In this document: positions 46,995-56,879 of the stretch, one piece after another | Position numbering within the stretch: position 1 is the stretch's first letter | How the letters are laid out: each line of letters starts with the position of its first letter | Source of the DNA: Flavobacterium yafengii | Lineage (GTDB): Bacteria > Bacteroidota > Bacteroidia > Flavobacteriales > Flavobacteriaceae | Assembly: GCF_030010375.1 (NCBI RefSeq) | Contig: NZ_JASCRY010000002.1 | Span: forward strand, 614,830-678,829 | Length of the DNA: 64,000 nucleotides | Reading direction: 5' to 3' | Notes under the pieces: generated by a model | Told to the model about the DNA's origin: nothing | Databases searched by the model: none | The model's input: the letters and a program-made list of their open reading frames with translations, nothing else | Translations under genes and position numbers: made by a program

Positions 46995-47062
46995 CGTTTG
47001 TTGAAATTTCATGACCGTTGGTATAAATTATTTTTTTAGGTAAAACGTTTTAGTTAATTTTA
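46995..47062 (+). promoter_or_regulatory. LytTR operator and promoter of the nagB-deacetylase gene
   Basis: Direct repeats CGTTTGT (46995-47001) and ACCGTTGGT (47014-47022), 21 bp core to core. A degenerate -7 box TAATTTTA (47055-47062) starts 39 bp after the second core, exactly as ahead of susC. The bases that follow the second site (TATAAATTATTTTTTT) are also shared. Confidence 0.8.
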
Positions 47063-47122
47063 TGCTTTAGATTAAAACAATTAATATCAACGAAGTAATT
47101 AAATCGAATAAATAAAAATAAA

Positions 47123-49060
47123 ATGAAAAGTGCTTTAGAAATTAAACCTGACATCAGCTATAAAAGTGCCGGTAAATTTGAAGAAACGAGATTTGAAAAA
47201 ATTCATAATGAAATTTTTAAAAACTCAGTAGAAGCGTCTGTCATTGTCGCTCAGGAAATTGCACAATTAATTAGATCAAGACAAGAAGAAAACAAACCTT
47301 GTGTTCTAGGTTTAGCAACAGGTTCTTCGCCTATAAAAGTATATGAAGAATTGGTTCGAATGTATAAAGAAGAAGGTCTTAGTTTTAGTAATGTAATCAC
47401 TTTTAATTTGGATGAGTATTATCCAATGACAAAAGAGAATAATCAGAGCTATCATTATTTCATGCACCAGCATCTTTTTAATCACATAGACATTAAACCT
47501 GAAAATGTCAATATTCCAGACGGTACGGTGGCTATTGAAGAATTGAACCAATATTGTATTGATTATGAAATGAAAATAAAAAATGCAGGTGGTCTTGATT
47601 TTCAATTATTAGGAATTGGCCGTACAGGTCACGTTGGATTCAATGAACCGGGTTCGCACATCAATTCAGGGACTCGAATAATTACGTTGGATCATATTAC
47701 AAGAGTAGATGCTTCATCGGATTTTAATGGGATTGACAATGTTCCTAAAAGAGCAATTACCATGGGCGTTTCTACGATTCTTAGATCTAAAAGAATTGTA
47801 TTGATGGCATGGGGACAAAATAAAGCCGATATTGTAAAAAGAACTATTCAAGGTGATATAAGCTCTGAAGTTCCTGCTACTTTTTTACAAAATCACACCA
47901 ATACAACTTTTGTTTTAGACCAATCTGCTGCTTCTGAATTAACCCGATTCAAAACACCGTGGTTAGTGGGAGAATGCATTTGGACACAAGAATTAAAAAG
48001 TAAAGCTATTGTTTGGCTATGCCAAAAAACGGATCAATCTATTTTAAAACTGACCGACAGGGATTATAATAATAACGGAATGTCTGATCTTTTGGCTTTA
48101 GAAGGTTCTGCGTACGATTTAAATATTAATATGTTTAATGTGTTGCAGCATACCATAACTGGATGGCCGGGAGGAAAACCGAATACAGACGATACTTACA
48201 GACCGGAACGCGCTAATCCTTCTAAGAAAAGAATAATCCTTTTTAGTCCGCATCCAGATGATGATGTAATTTCTATGGGTGGAACCTTTTCAAAATTGAT
48301 AAAACAAGGACATGATGTTCATGTAGTGTATCAGACTTCAGGAAATATTGCTGTTACAGATGATGAAGCTTTAAAGTTTGCCGAAGTTTGTAACGATTTT
48401 GTTGGTACAGATGAAACTAAAATTAATTTTAAAACAGTAATTAATTTTCTAAATAACAAAACAGAAAATCAAATAGATTCTCTTGAAGTTAGAAAATTAA
48501 AAGGTCTTATTAGACGTCGTGAATCGTACGCTGCTACAAGATATATCGGATTGAAAGATGAAAATATTCATTTTTTAGATATGCCTTTTTATGAAACAGG
48601 ACAAGTAAAGAAAAATCCAATAGGCGAGGATGATATTGCCATTGTAAAAGATATAATTGCAAAAATTAAACCCCATCAGGTTTTTGCCGCAGGTGATCTT
48701 GCTGATCCGCATGGAACTCATGAAGTTTGCTTGAATGCAATTTTCGCGGCAATGAAACAACTGAAACCGGAGGCTTACATGAATGATTGTTGGTTGTGGT
48801 TGTATAGAGGTGCATGGCATGAGTGGGATATTCACGAAATAGACATGGCCGTACCATTAAGTCCAGATGAGGTCTTACTTAAAAGACATGCAATTTTGTA
48901 CCATCAATCCCAAAAAGACAGGGTAATGTTTCAAGGAAACGATTCCAGAGAATTCTGGGTAAGAGCTGAAGACCGTAATAAAAATACAGCAAAATTGTAT
49001 GATAATTTAGGTCTTGCTGAATACGAAGCTATCGAAGCTTTCAAGCGTTTCGACTACTAA
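47123..49060 (+). CDS. nagB: Glucosamine-6-phosphate deaminase fused to a PIG-L/LmbE-type deacetylase domain
   Basis: A 645-residue two-domain protein. Residues about 30-290 are NagB ('LATGSSP', 66-70; 'NLDEYYP'; 'GIGRTGHVGFNEPGS'), turning GlcN-6-P into fructose-6-P and ammonia. Residues about 368-640 are a PIG-L/LmbE fold with the zinc motif HPDDD (377-381) and DPHGTH (528-533); both look intact. That family removes acetyl groups from GlcNAc conjugates. The fusion could therefore take GlcNAc-6-P to fructose-6-P in one protein, replacing NagA, which is not seen here. This second role is inferred. Own LytTR operator upstream. Confidence 0.93.
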   Translation: MKSALEIKPDISYKSAGKFEETRFEKIHNEIFKNSVEASVIVAQEIAQLIRSRQEENKPCVLGLATGSSPIKVYEELVRMYKEEGLSFSNVITFNLDEYYPMTKENNQSYHYFMHQHLFNHIDIKPENVNIPDGTVAIEELNQYCIDYEMKIKNAGGLDFQLLGIGRTGHVGFNEPGSHINSGTRIITLDHITRVDASSDFNGIDNVPKRAITMGVSTILRSKRIVLMAWGQNKADIVKRTIQGDISSEVPATFLQNHTNTTFVLDQSAASELTRFKTPWLVGECIWTQELKSKAIVWLCQKTDQSILKLTDRDYNNNGMSDLLALEGSAYDLNINMFNVLQHTITGWPGGKPNTDDTYRPERANPSKKRIILFSPHPDDDVISMGGTFSKLIKQGHDVHVVYQTSGNIAVTDDEALKFAEVCNDFVGTDETKINFKTVINFLNNKTENQIDSLEVRKLKGLIRRRESYAATRYIGLKDENIHFLDMPFYETGQVKKNPIGEDDIAIVKDIIAKIKPHQVFAAGDLADPHGTHEVCLNAIFAAMKQLKPEAYMNDCWLWLYRGAWHEWDIHEIDMAVPLSPDEVLLKRHAILYHQSQKDRVMFQGNDSREFWVRAEDRNKNTAKLYDNLGLAEYEAIEAFKRFDY

Positions 49061-49072
49061 ATAAAATAATAG

Positions 49073-49123
49073 GCAGATTTTTCTTTTGACAGCTGTGGAA
49101 AAAAAAATCTGCTTATAAATTTG
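49073..49123 (+). promoter_or_regulatory. Hairpin and -7 box between nagB and GH20 genes
   Basis: GCAGATTTTT (49073-49082) pairs with AAAAATCTGC (49103-49112). A TAAATTTG -7 box (49116-49123) follows immediately, so the hairpin could separate the genes and the box could drive the GH20 gene. Confidence 0.45.
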
Positions 49124-49176
49124 TTCCTAACCAAGTTCAAATACTTCTCTATACTATTGTAATTACCCAAAAAAGC

Positions 49177-51246
49177 ATGAAATATATTTTAATTCTATTG
49201 TTCACAGGCATTGTTGCGAATGCTCAATTAAAAACTACATCATTAGATTTGATGCCATGGCCTCAAAATATTAATTTGACTCAAGGTACTTTTGCTTTAA
49301 GCAAAAACTTTAAAGTTAATATTACAGGTAATCCTAACCCTCGAATATTTGTGGGTGCGACTAATTTTTTACGAAGATTAGACAACAAAACTGGTTTGTT
49401 TTTTGAGCAAGGATTTTTTATAAAAAAAAATGAAGCGCCAGAGGCACAAGTACAAATAAATTGTGTTAAAAATGGAAAAATAGGGTTGTATGAAGATGAA
49501 AGTTATCAACTTGAAATTCAGTCTAATAAAATTATTATTAATGCTACGTCTGACTTAGGAGCCTTACATGCACTTGAAACTGTATTGCAATTGTTGCAAA
49601 ATAATGGGACTTCTTTTTATTTTCCAACAGTTATGATTACTGATTTTCCAAGATTTACTTGGAGGGGATTAATGATAGATGTTGCCAGACATTTTCAACC
49701 AATAGATGTTATCAAAAGAAATCTTGATGCTATGGCAGCCGTAAAAATGAATGTTTTTCACTGGCACTTAGTAGATGATCAAGGTTGGAGAATTGAACTG
49801 AAAAAGCATCCAAAACTAACAGAATTGGCTTCGGATGGGAATTATTATACCCAAGAAGAAATAAAAAATATTGTAAAATATGCTGATGATCGAGGGATTC
49901 TTGTAGTTCCTGAAATTGATGTTCCAGGTCATGGAACTGCGATGCTTACGGCTTATCCGGAAATAGGCAGTAAAACAGTGAATTTGAATTCAAACTCTAT
50001 TGAAAGTAAAACGCAAGTATCCGGGATAACATCCTATTCTTTAGAAAGAAATGCTGGGATTTTTACACCAACATTAGATCCTTCAAACCCTAAAACGTAT
50101 CAATTATTGAGTGAAATATTTGATGAGGTTTGTCCCTTGTTTCCGGGGAGTTATTTCCATATTGGAGGTGATGAAAATGAAGGAAAAGATTGGGATTCTA
50201 ATCCTAAAATTCAAGAGTTTAAAAAGAAAAATAAACTGGCTAACAACCATGAATTACAAACTTATTTCACCATGCAATTAGTTCCGATGTTAAAAAAACA
50301 TCATAAGGAATTAATGGGTTGGGAAGAAATAATGACTAAAAACATGTCTAAAGATGCGATAATTCATTCTTGGAAAGGAGTAAATGAAGGTGTTTTATCA
50401 GGGAGTTCATTAATTAATGCAGCAAAAAACGGATATAAAACCGTTTTGTCGAATGGATATTATATTGATTTAATGCAAGGTGTTGCAGATCATTATTCAA
50501 ACGATCCGTTACCTAAAAACAATATGTTAACTGATGCTGAAAAAGCTAGGATATTAGGAGGAGAAGCAACCATGTGGAGCGAATTAGTGACACCTTTAAA
50601 CATTGATTCCAGAATTTGGCCAAGAGCGGCAGCAATTGCGGAACGATTGTGGTCAGATGAAAATATTACGGATATAAATAGCTTGCGCAAAAGATTGAAA
50701 GGCATTTCTTTTAGATTAGAAGAGCTTGGAATTACACATATAAGAAACAAAGAAGTGATTTTAAGAAACATCAGTAATAATCAAAAAACAGAGGCTTTAA
50801 ATGATTTTTCTAATGTTTGTGAACCACTAAAAATATATTCGCGTAATAGCGGCGGAACCGAGTATCAAATGTATTCCCCTTTTACTTTATTTGCTGATGC
50901 TTGTGCACCGGACGCAAGTGATGCCTTGGCTTTTGATGCGGTAGTGAGTCTTTATTTAGAAAATAAAAGTTTAGAAAATCAAGTTTCAGTTACTCATTTT
51001 CTAAAAAAATGGATGGATATGAATACTAAGTTGATTGATTTGAGTACAAATGCACCATTGGTTCAACCACTTTTACCTTTGTCAAAAAGCTTAAGTGCCA
51101 TATCAGAACAACTTTTATTAAGTATAGAGAAAAAACAATCTTTAAATTCAGTTGTACTGAATGATTTATTGGAACAATGCAATTCAAAAAATCATGCCGA
51201 TGTAGAATTAGCAGTGTACAATAGTTTGAAAAAATTAATCAAATAA
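49177..51246 (+). CDS. GH20 beta-N-acetylhexosaminidase
   Basis: A secreted exo-enzyme removing terminal GlcNAc (or GalNAc) from chito-oligosaccharides and glycoproteins. Signal peptide 1-16; a GH20b N-terminal domain (about 25-155); the catalytic barrel (about 158-500) has 'HWHLVDDQGWRIE' and the catalytic pair Asp332-Glu333 in 'HIGGDENEG'. No carbohydrate-binding module or T9SS tail is present, so it is likely periplasmic. It completes the sugar locus: oligosaccharides enter by SusCD and are trimmed here before uptake of GlcNAc. Confidence 0.95.
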   Translation: MKYILILLFTGIVANAQLKTTSLDLMPWPQNINLTQGTFALSKNFKVNITGNPNPRIFVGATNFLRRLDNKTGLFFEQGFFIKKNEAPEAQVQINCVKNGKIGLYEDESYQLEIQSNKIIINATSDLGALHALETVLQLLQNNGTSFYFPTVMITDFPRFTWRGLMIDVARHFQPIDVIKRNLDAMAAVKMNVFHWHLVDDQGWRIELKKHPKLTELASDGNYYTQEEIKNIVKYADDRGILVVPEIDVPGHGTAMLTAYPEIGSKTVNLNSNSIESKTQVSGITSYSLERNAGIFTPTLDPSNPKTYQLLSEIFDEVCPLFPGSYFHIGGDENEGKDWDSNPKIQEFKKKNKLANNHELQTYFTMQLVPMLKKHHKELMGWEEIMTKNMSKDAIIHSWKGVNEGVLSGSSLINAAKNGYKTVLSNGYYIDLMQGVADHYSNDPLPKNNMLTDAEKARILGGEATMWSELVTPLNIDSRIWPRAAAIAERLWSDENITDINSLRKRLKGISFRLEELGITHIRNKEVILRNISNNQKTEALNDFSNVCEPLKIYSRNSGGTEYQMYSPFTLFADACAPDASDALAFDAVVSLYLENKSLENQVSVTHFLKKWMDMNTKLIDLSTNAPLVQPLLPLSKSLSAISEQLLLSIEKKQSLNSVVLNDLLEQCNSKNHADVELAVYNSLKKLIK

Positions 51247-51378
51247 TGAAAGTTCAAAAATAGAATAGGCTTGTTAAAATTGAGTTTGGTTATTTATATT
51301 TTGATTTATTTTATTTTGAATAAATATTAGTTTCTTTATAATTTAGAAAGTGGTTTGTTTTAAAGAAAATGATATTAT

Positions 51379-51409
51379 AAACCTGGCATTTTGTGTCAGG
51401 TTTTTTTTT
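51379..51409 (+). terminator. Intrinsic terminator after GH20 gene
   Basis: AAACCTGGCA pairs with TGTCAGGTTT (10 bp, one G-T) around TTTTG, followed by a long T-run. Confidence 0.85.
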
Positions 51410-51515
51410 GATTAGTCTTTTAATGGTAAGCTAAATAGAATTCATAAAAATGTACTTTTTTGGATAAAAAAAATTAGTATTTTTTTCGTATTTTTGCAAA
51501 AATTTTATAAAATAA

Positions 51516-53141
<1,626 letters not shown>

Positions 53142-53157
53142 AAGTAATACAGTGTTT

Positions 53158-53196
53158 ATAAAAAAAATCTCCCGCAATTTGTGGGAGATTTTTTTG
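53158..53196 (+). terminator. Intrinsic terminator after ABC-F gene
   Basis: AAATCTCCC (53166-53173 region) pairs with GGGAGATTT around a short loop, with flanking A-run and T-run; usable in both directions. Confidence 0.85.
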
Positions 53197-53236
53197 TTTA
53201 ATTGATATTCACTAAAATAATTAAAATTATTTCTGT

Positions 53237-53410
53237 CTATTTCCTGCTGAAAATTTTACTCACAATAAATGCGATAATGGTTAGTACAGCAATCACAATA
53301 AAAATACCTACGCCAACTCCTGCTTTAAATATACCTTCTATAATTGAACAACTCGTAAACGATAGTAATACTACTAAAAGCATTAACAATCTGGTTAGTT
53401 TTTTTTGCAT
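53237..53410 (-). CDS. Small lipoprotein with one membrane helix (57 residues)
   Basis: A short gene on the minus strand, ATG at 53410 and TAG at 53237-53239. Residues 1-20 form a lipoprotein signal peptide ending LLSFTSC, with Cys21 the likely lipidated residue, followed by SIIEGIFKAGVGVG and a hydrophobic helix (IFIVIAVLTIIAFIV) and the basic tail SKIFSRK. Tiny proteins with the same CS-x-GIFKAG layout occur in many Flavobacteria; some databases mislabel them as phosphatidate cytidylyltransferase, for which there is no support. It sits between the ABC-F terminator and the DUF418 gene. Confidence 0.75.
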   Translation of the reverse strand: MQKKLTRLLMLLVVLLSFTSCSIIEGIFKAGVGVGIFIVIAVLTIIAFIVSKIFSRK

Positions 53411-53614
53411 GATTTTTTTCTTTAATTAGAAATATAAAATTACTAAATAGAAGCGCTTATTTGTTATATAATTTCTACTGTTTATTGTAAAATTTTTCAA
53501 TAGTTTTAAAAAAAAATCACAAAATGCACCTTTATAAATATTTTTTAAACCACTATTTATGTAAAAAAATATATTTTTGAGTTTTATTATTTTTATTTAA
53601 TCTAAGCTATCAAT

Positions 53615-54799
53615 ATGACCAACATTACTTTAAATTTAAAATCTCCGAGAATAGAAGTGGTAGATGCCTTACGTGGTTTTGCCATTATGTCTATTATGTT
53701 ACTTCATAATGTAGAACATTTTGAATATTATCATTTGCCTGAAAATTTTCCTGCTTGGCTTGTCGCTATGGATAAAATAGTTTGGGACTCAATGTTTTTC
53801 CTTTTTGGAGGAAAATCGTATGCCATTTTTGCGCTTCTTTTTGGGTTTAGTTTTTACATTCAAAATGACAATCAAGCTAAAAAAGGAAATGATTTCCGAG
53901 GGCGATTTTTTTGGCGTATGATGTTATTATTAGTTTTTGGACTTATAAATACGGCATTTTATCAAGGAGATATTCTGACTTTGTATGCTTTTTTGGGACT
54001 TTTATTGATACCGGTTGTCAACTGGAGTAACAAAGCTATTTTTATTACAGCTATTATTTTGATGCTGCAACCTTTAGAATGGGCAAGGTGTATTTATTAT
54101 ATTCTAAATCCAGATTATGTTGCACCACCTAATTTGTCTAATGGTTATTATGAAAGTATTGCACTTTTTATGAAAAATGGTTCTTTTGTAGATTATGTAG
54201 TAGGAAACTTGACATTAGGAAAAATCGCTTCTTTATTATGGTCTTGGGAAAATGGTAGGTTTTTCCAGGCTCCGGCTTTATTCTTATTTGGAATGTTACT
54301 GGGTCGAAAACAACTTTTTAATATAACCGATGCAAACCAACAGTTTTGGAAAAAAGTATTACTGTATTCAAGTATTTTATTTATACCATTATTTGTATTA
54401 AAGACTCATACGGTAGATGTTATAGCAAGAGTAACGTTATCTAATAAACTCACCATTATATTTACTTCTTGGTCAAACGTAGCATTTATGTTAGTTCTCG
54501 TTTCAGGATTTGTTTTATTGTATCAAAAGGATTCTGTTAATAAAGTATTTTCTAAACTTATTCCTTTTGGAAAAATGAGTTTGACTAATTACATTATGCA
54601 ATCTATGATTGGTTCTTTTCTTTATTATCGATACGGATTAGGACTTTTTGAATATACGGGAGCAACATATTGTTTATTGATAGGTATTGTGTTATTTTTT
54701 ATACAATTAATATTTTGTACTTGGTGGCTTAAAACGCATAAACAAGGACCTTTAGAAACGATTTGGTATAAAGCTACATGGATTTCATGGGGTAAATAA
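53615..54799 (+). CDS. DUF418 membrane protein (YeiB-like)
   Basis: A 394-residue inner-membrane protein with about ten helices. The start has 'RIEVVDALRGFAIMSIMLLHN', the C-terminal DUF418 part includes 'FGKMSLTNYIMQSMIGSFLYY' and ends 'WYKATWISW'. DUF418/YeiB proteins relate to the acyltransferase-3 type membrane enzymes and are of uncertain function. Its TAA-terminated end is 85 bp before pyrR. Confidence 0.9.
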   Translation: MTNITLNLKSPRIEVVDALRGFAIMSIMLLHNVEHFEYYHLPENFPAWLVAMDKIVWDSMFFLFGGKSYAIFALLFGFSFYIQNDNQAKKGNDFRGRFFWRMMLLLVFGLINTAFYQGDILTLYAFLGLLLIPVVNWSNKAIFITAIILMLQPLEWARCIYYILNPDYVAPPNLSNGYYESIALFMKNGSFVDYVVGNLTLGKIASLLWSWENGRFFQAPALFLFGMLLGRKQLFNITDANQQFWKKVLLYSSILFIPLFVLKTHTVDVIARVTLSNKLTIIFTSWSNVAFMLVLVSGFVLLYQKDSVNKVFSKLIPFGKMSLTNYIMQSMIGSFLYYRYGLGLFEYTGATYCLLIGIVLFFIQLIFCTWWLKTHKQGPLETIWYKATWISWGK

Positions 54800-54852
54800 A
54801 AAAGGCCTCTATTTTCTCTCTTTATAATTATAAAATCATAAATCGGAATTCG

Positions 54853-54860
54853 TATATTTG
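54853..54860 (+). promoter_or_regulatory. -7 box (TATATTTG) of pyrR
   Basis: Exact TAnnTTTG match 24 nt before the ATG at 54885. The TTG inside it would be an alternative start codon but is better read as the promoter. Confidence 0.55.
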
Positions 54861-54884
54861 CAAAACCAAACAACACACTTTACA

Positions 54885-55424
54885 ATGAGTCAAAAAGTAT
54901 TACTTACTGCAAAAGAAGTTACTATAATATTACATCGTTTGGCCTGTCAATTAATTGAAAAACACTTAGATTTTTCAGACACTATTTTAGTAGGTATTCA
55001 ACCAAGAGGCGTTTTTTTAGCAGAACGTTTGAAAGAAATATTAGAAAAAGAATACCAAACACCTGAAATTCAATTGGGCTATTTGGATATTACCTTTTTC
55101 AGAGATGATTTTCGAAGAACAGATAAGCCATTAGAAGCAAATAAAACCAAGATTAATTTTATCGTTGAAAACAAAAAAGTTATTTTCATTGATGATGTTT
55201 TATTTACCGGACGAAGCATTCGTTCCGCTTTGACTGCCATTCAATCTTTTGGAAGACCATCAGAAATTGAACTTCTGGTTTTGATTGACAGACGTTTTAG
55301 CCGTAATTTGCCTATTCAACCGGATTATAGAGGAAGACAGGTAGATGCCATAAATAACGAAAAAGTTAAAGTGAGTTGGAAAGAAAATGATGGTGAAGAT
55401 GGTGTCTATTTAATTACAAGTTAG
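54885..55424 (+). CDS. pyrR: PyrR bifunctional regulator/uracil phosphoribosyltransferase
   Basis: A 179-residue phosphoribosyltransferase-fold protein. The PRPP loop 'VIFIDDVLFTGRSIRSAL' and the 'GIQPRGVFLAERL' and 'DITFFRDDFRR' segments are characteristic of PyrR. In Gram-positives it binds pyr mRNA to control attenuation and also makes UMP from uracil. No attenuator is visible in the short leader here, so in this organism the enzyme role may matter more. The ATG at 54885 is chosen over a TTG 27 bp upstream. It lies 52 bp before pyrB, as a pyr unit. Confidence 0.95.
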   Translation: MSQKVLLTAKEVTIILHRLACQLIEKHLDFSDTILVGIQPRGVFLAERLKEILEKEYQTPEIQLGYLDITFFRDDFRRTDKPLEANKTKINFIVENKKVIFIDDVLFTGRSIRSALTAIQSFGRPSEIELLVLIDRRFSRNLPIQPDYRGRQVDAINNEKVKVSWKENDGEDGVYLITS

Positions 55425-55476
55425 ATACTTATTTGTTTAAAAGTCTAACATTAAAAACTAATAATCGTAAAAAGAA

Positions 55477-56403
55477 ATGAAAGAATTAAGCGTAAATCAT
55501 TTATTAGGAATAAAATACATCAACAAAAATGATATTGACCTAATTTTTGAAACAGCCGATCATTTTAAAGAAGTTATCAATCGACCAATTAAGAAAGTAC
55601 CTTCCTTACGAGATATTACCATTGCCAATATTTTTTTCGAAAATAGTACTAGAACAAAACTCTCTTTTGAGTTAGCACAAAAACGTTTATCTGCCGATGT
55701 TATCAGTTTTTCGGCAGCACAATCTTCAGTCAAAAAAGGGGAAACTCTAATAGATACCGTTAATAATATTCTTTCGATGAAAGTAGATATGGTAGTCATG
55801 CGACATGCTAATCCTGGTGCTGCTTATTTTCTTTCCAAAAACGTAAAAGCCAGTATTGTAAATGCGGGAGATGGCGCACATGAGCATCCTACACAAGCCT
55901 TATTAGACAGTTATTCGATTAGAGAAAAATTAGGAGAAGTGGCCGGAAAAAAAGTAGTGATTGTAGGTGATGTTTTGCATTCCAGAGTTGCCTTGTCAAA
56001 TATATATGCGTTACAAATGCAGGGAGCAGAGGTGAAAGTTTGCGGACCAAAAACGCTTATTCCAAGATATATTGAATCGCTTGGTGTAACTGTAGAACCT
56101 AATTTGATAAAAGCGCTAGAATGGTGTGATGTGGCGAATATGTTACGCGTGCAAAACGAACGAATGGATGTGAATTATTTTCCATCTACAAGAGAATACG
56201 CTCAACAATATGGAGTTGATAAAACGATTTTGGATTCTCTAAATAAAGAAATCATAATTATGCATCCGGGACCGATTAATCGTGGTGTCGAAATTACCAG
56301 TGAGGTGGCTGATTCACAACAATCGGTGATTTTAAACCAAGTCGAAAATGGTGTGGCGATTAGAATGGCGGTAATTTATCTTTTGGCATCAAAAATTCAG
56401 TAG
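55477..56403 (+). CDS. pyrB: Aspartate carbamoyltransferase catalytic subunit
   Basis: Makes N-carbamoyl-aspartate from carbamoyl phosphate and aspartate, the first committed pyrimidine step. 308 residues; carbamoyl-phosphate motif 'FFENSTRTKLSFE', 'HPTQALLD' and 'HPGPINRGVEI' are present. No pyrI regulatory gene follows, so the enzyme is probably an unregulated trimer. It lies in a unit with pyrR. Confidence 0.97.
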   Translation: MKELSVNHLLGIKYINKNDIDLIFETADHFKEVINRPIKKVPSLRDITIANIFFENSTRTKLSFELAQKRLSADVISFSAAQSSVKKGETLIDTVNNILSMKVDMVVMRHANPGAAYFLSKNVKASIVNAGDGAHEHPTQALLDSYSIREKLGEVAGKKVVIVGDVLHSRVALSNIYALQMQGAEVKVCGPKTLIPRYIESLGVTVEPNLIKALEWCDVANMLRVQNERMDVNYFPSTREYAQQYGVDKTILDSLNKEIIIMHPGPINRGVEITSEVADSQQSVILNQVENGVAIRMAVIYLLASKIQ

Positions 56404-56474
56404 TTTAATATAAAACTTTGTAAATTAGCTATTTATAAACTTCTCTACCTTGAGTAGACTTAGAAATTAAAAAG

Positions 56475-56807
56475 ATGAAAGTAGATCAAAAAGGACACAC
56501 AATTAGCATTAGAGATACGCAAGGTGATTTTACCTCTTTTTTAATGAAGGTTACTCATCAATATAAAACATTTGAAAAGCATAATTTAATCATAGATCTT
56601 TTGTTGTACAAAGATTTACCGGCGGGTAATATGAAATTATTTATGCCTTTATCAAAACTGCATAAAAAAGCTAAAAAATCATTTGTTATAGTTACTTCTG
56701 ATTTTGATTACAATGCCGTTCCAGAGAAATTAACAGTTGTTCCTTCTTTATTAGAAGCACATGATATTATTGAAATGGAAGAGATTGAAAGAGATTTAGG
56801 TTTTTAA
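56475..56807 (+). CDS. Small STAS-like protein upstream of ribonuclease Z
   Basis: A 110-residue cytoplasmic protein with alternating beta and alpha segments ('KHNLIIDLLLYKDLPAGNMKLFMPLSKLHKKAKKSFVIVTSDFD'), reminiscent of a STAS domain such as anti-sigma factor antagonists. A conserved serine for phosphorylation is not clear. It is often adjacent to rnz in Flavobacteria and is sometimes mislabelled as ribonuclease Z; it has none of the metal ligands. Function unknown. Confidence 0.75.
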   Translation: MKVDQKGHTISIRDTQGDFTSFLMKVTHQYKTFEKHNLIIDLLLYKDLPAGNMKLFMPLSKLHKKAKKSFVIVTSDFDYNAVPEKLTVVPSLLEAHDIIEMEEIERDLGF

Positions 56808-56811
56808 ATTA

Positions 56812-56873
56812 GTGTATTCGGTTATTGTTAACCGTTTAATTGATTTAACTAAATACGTAATAACCGAATACAC
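56812..56873. repeat. 15-bp perfect inverted repeat ahead of rnz
   Basis: GTGTATTCGGTTATT (56812-56826) and AATAACCGAATACAC (56859-56873) are exact reverse complements around 32 nt. The right arm ends 6 nt before the rnz start. Related arms and the unit CGTTTAATTG also occur in the 13.4-kb repeat. Confidence 0.75.
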
Positions 56874-56879
56874 AAAAAC

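Noticed and set aside
51459..51496. Full promoter for the ABC-F gene using TTTG at 51459-51462
   Set aside because: The gap to the -7 box (51489-51496) is 26 bp, outside the usual range, so only the -7 box is kept.
53202..53429. 75-codon plus-strand frame after the ABC-F gene
   Set aside because: It is the shadow of the small lipoprotein on the minus strand, and its product shows no family features.
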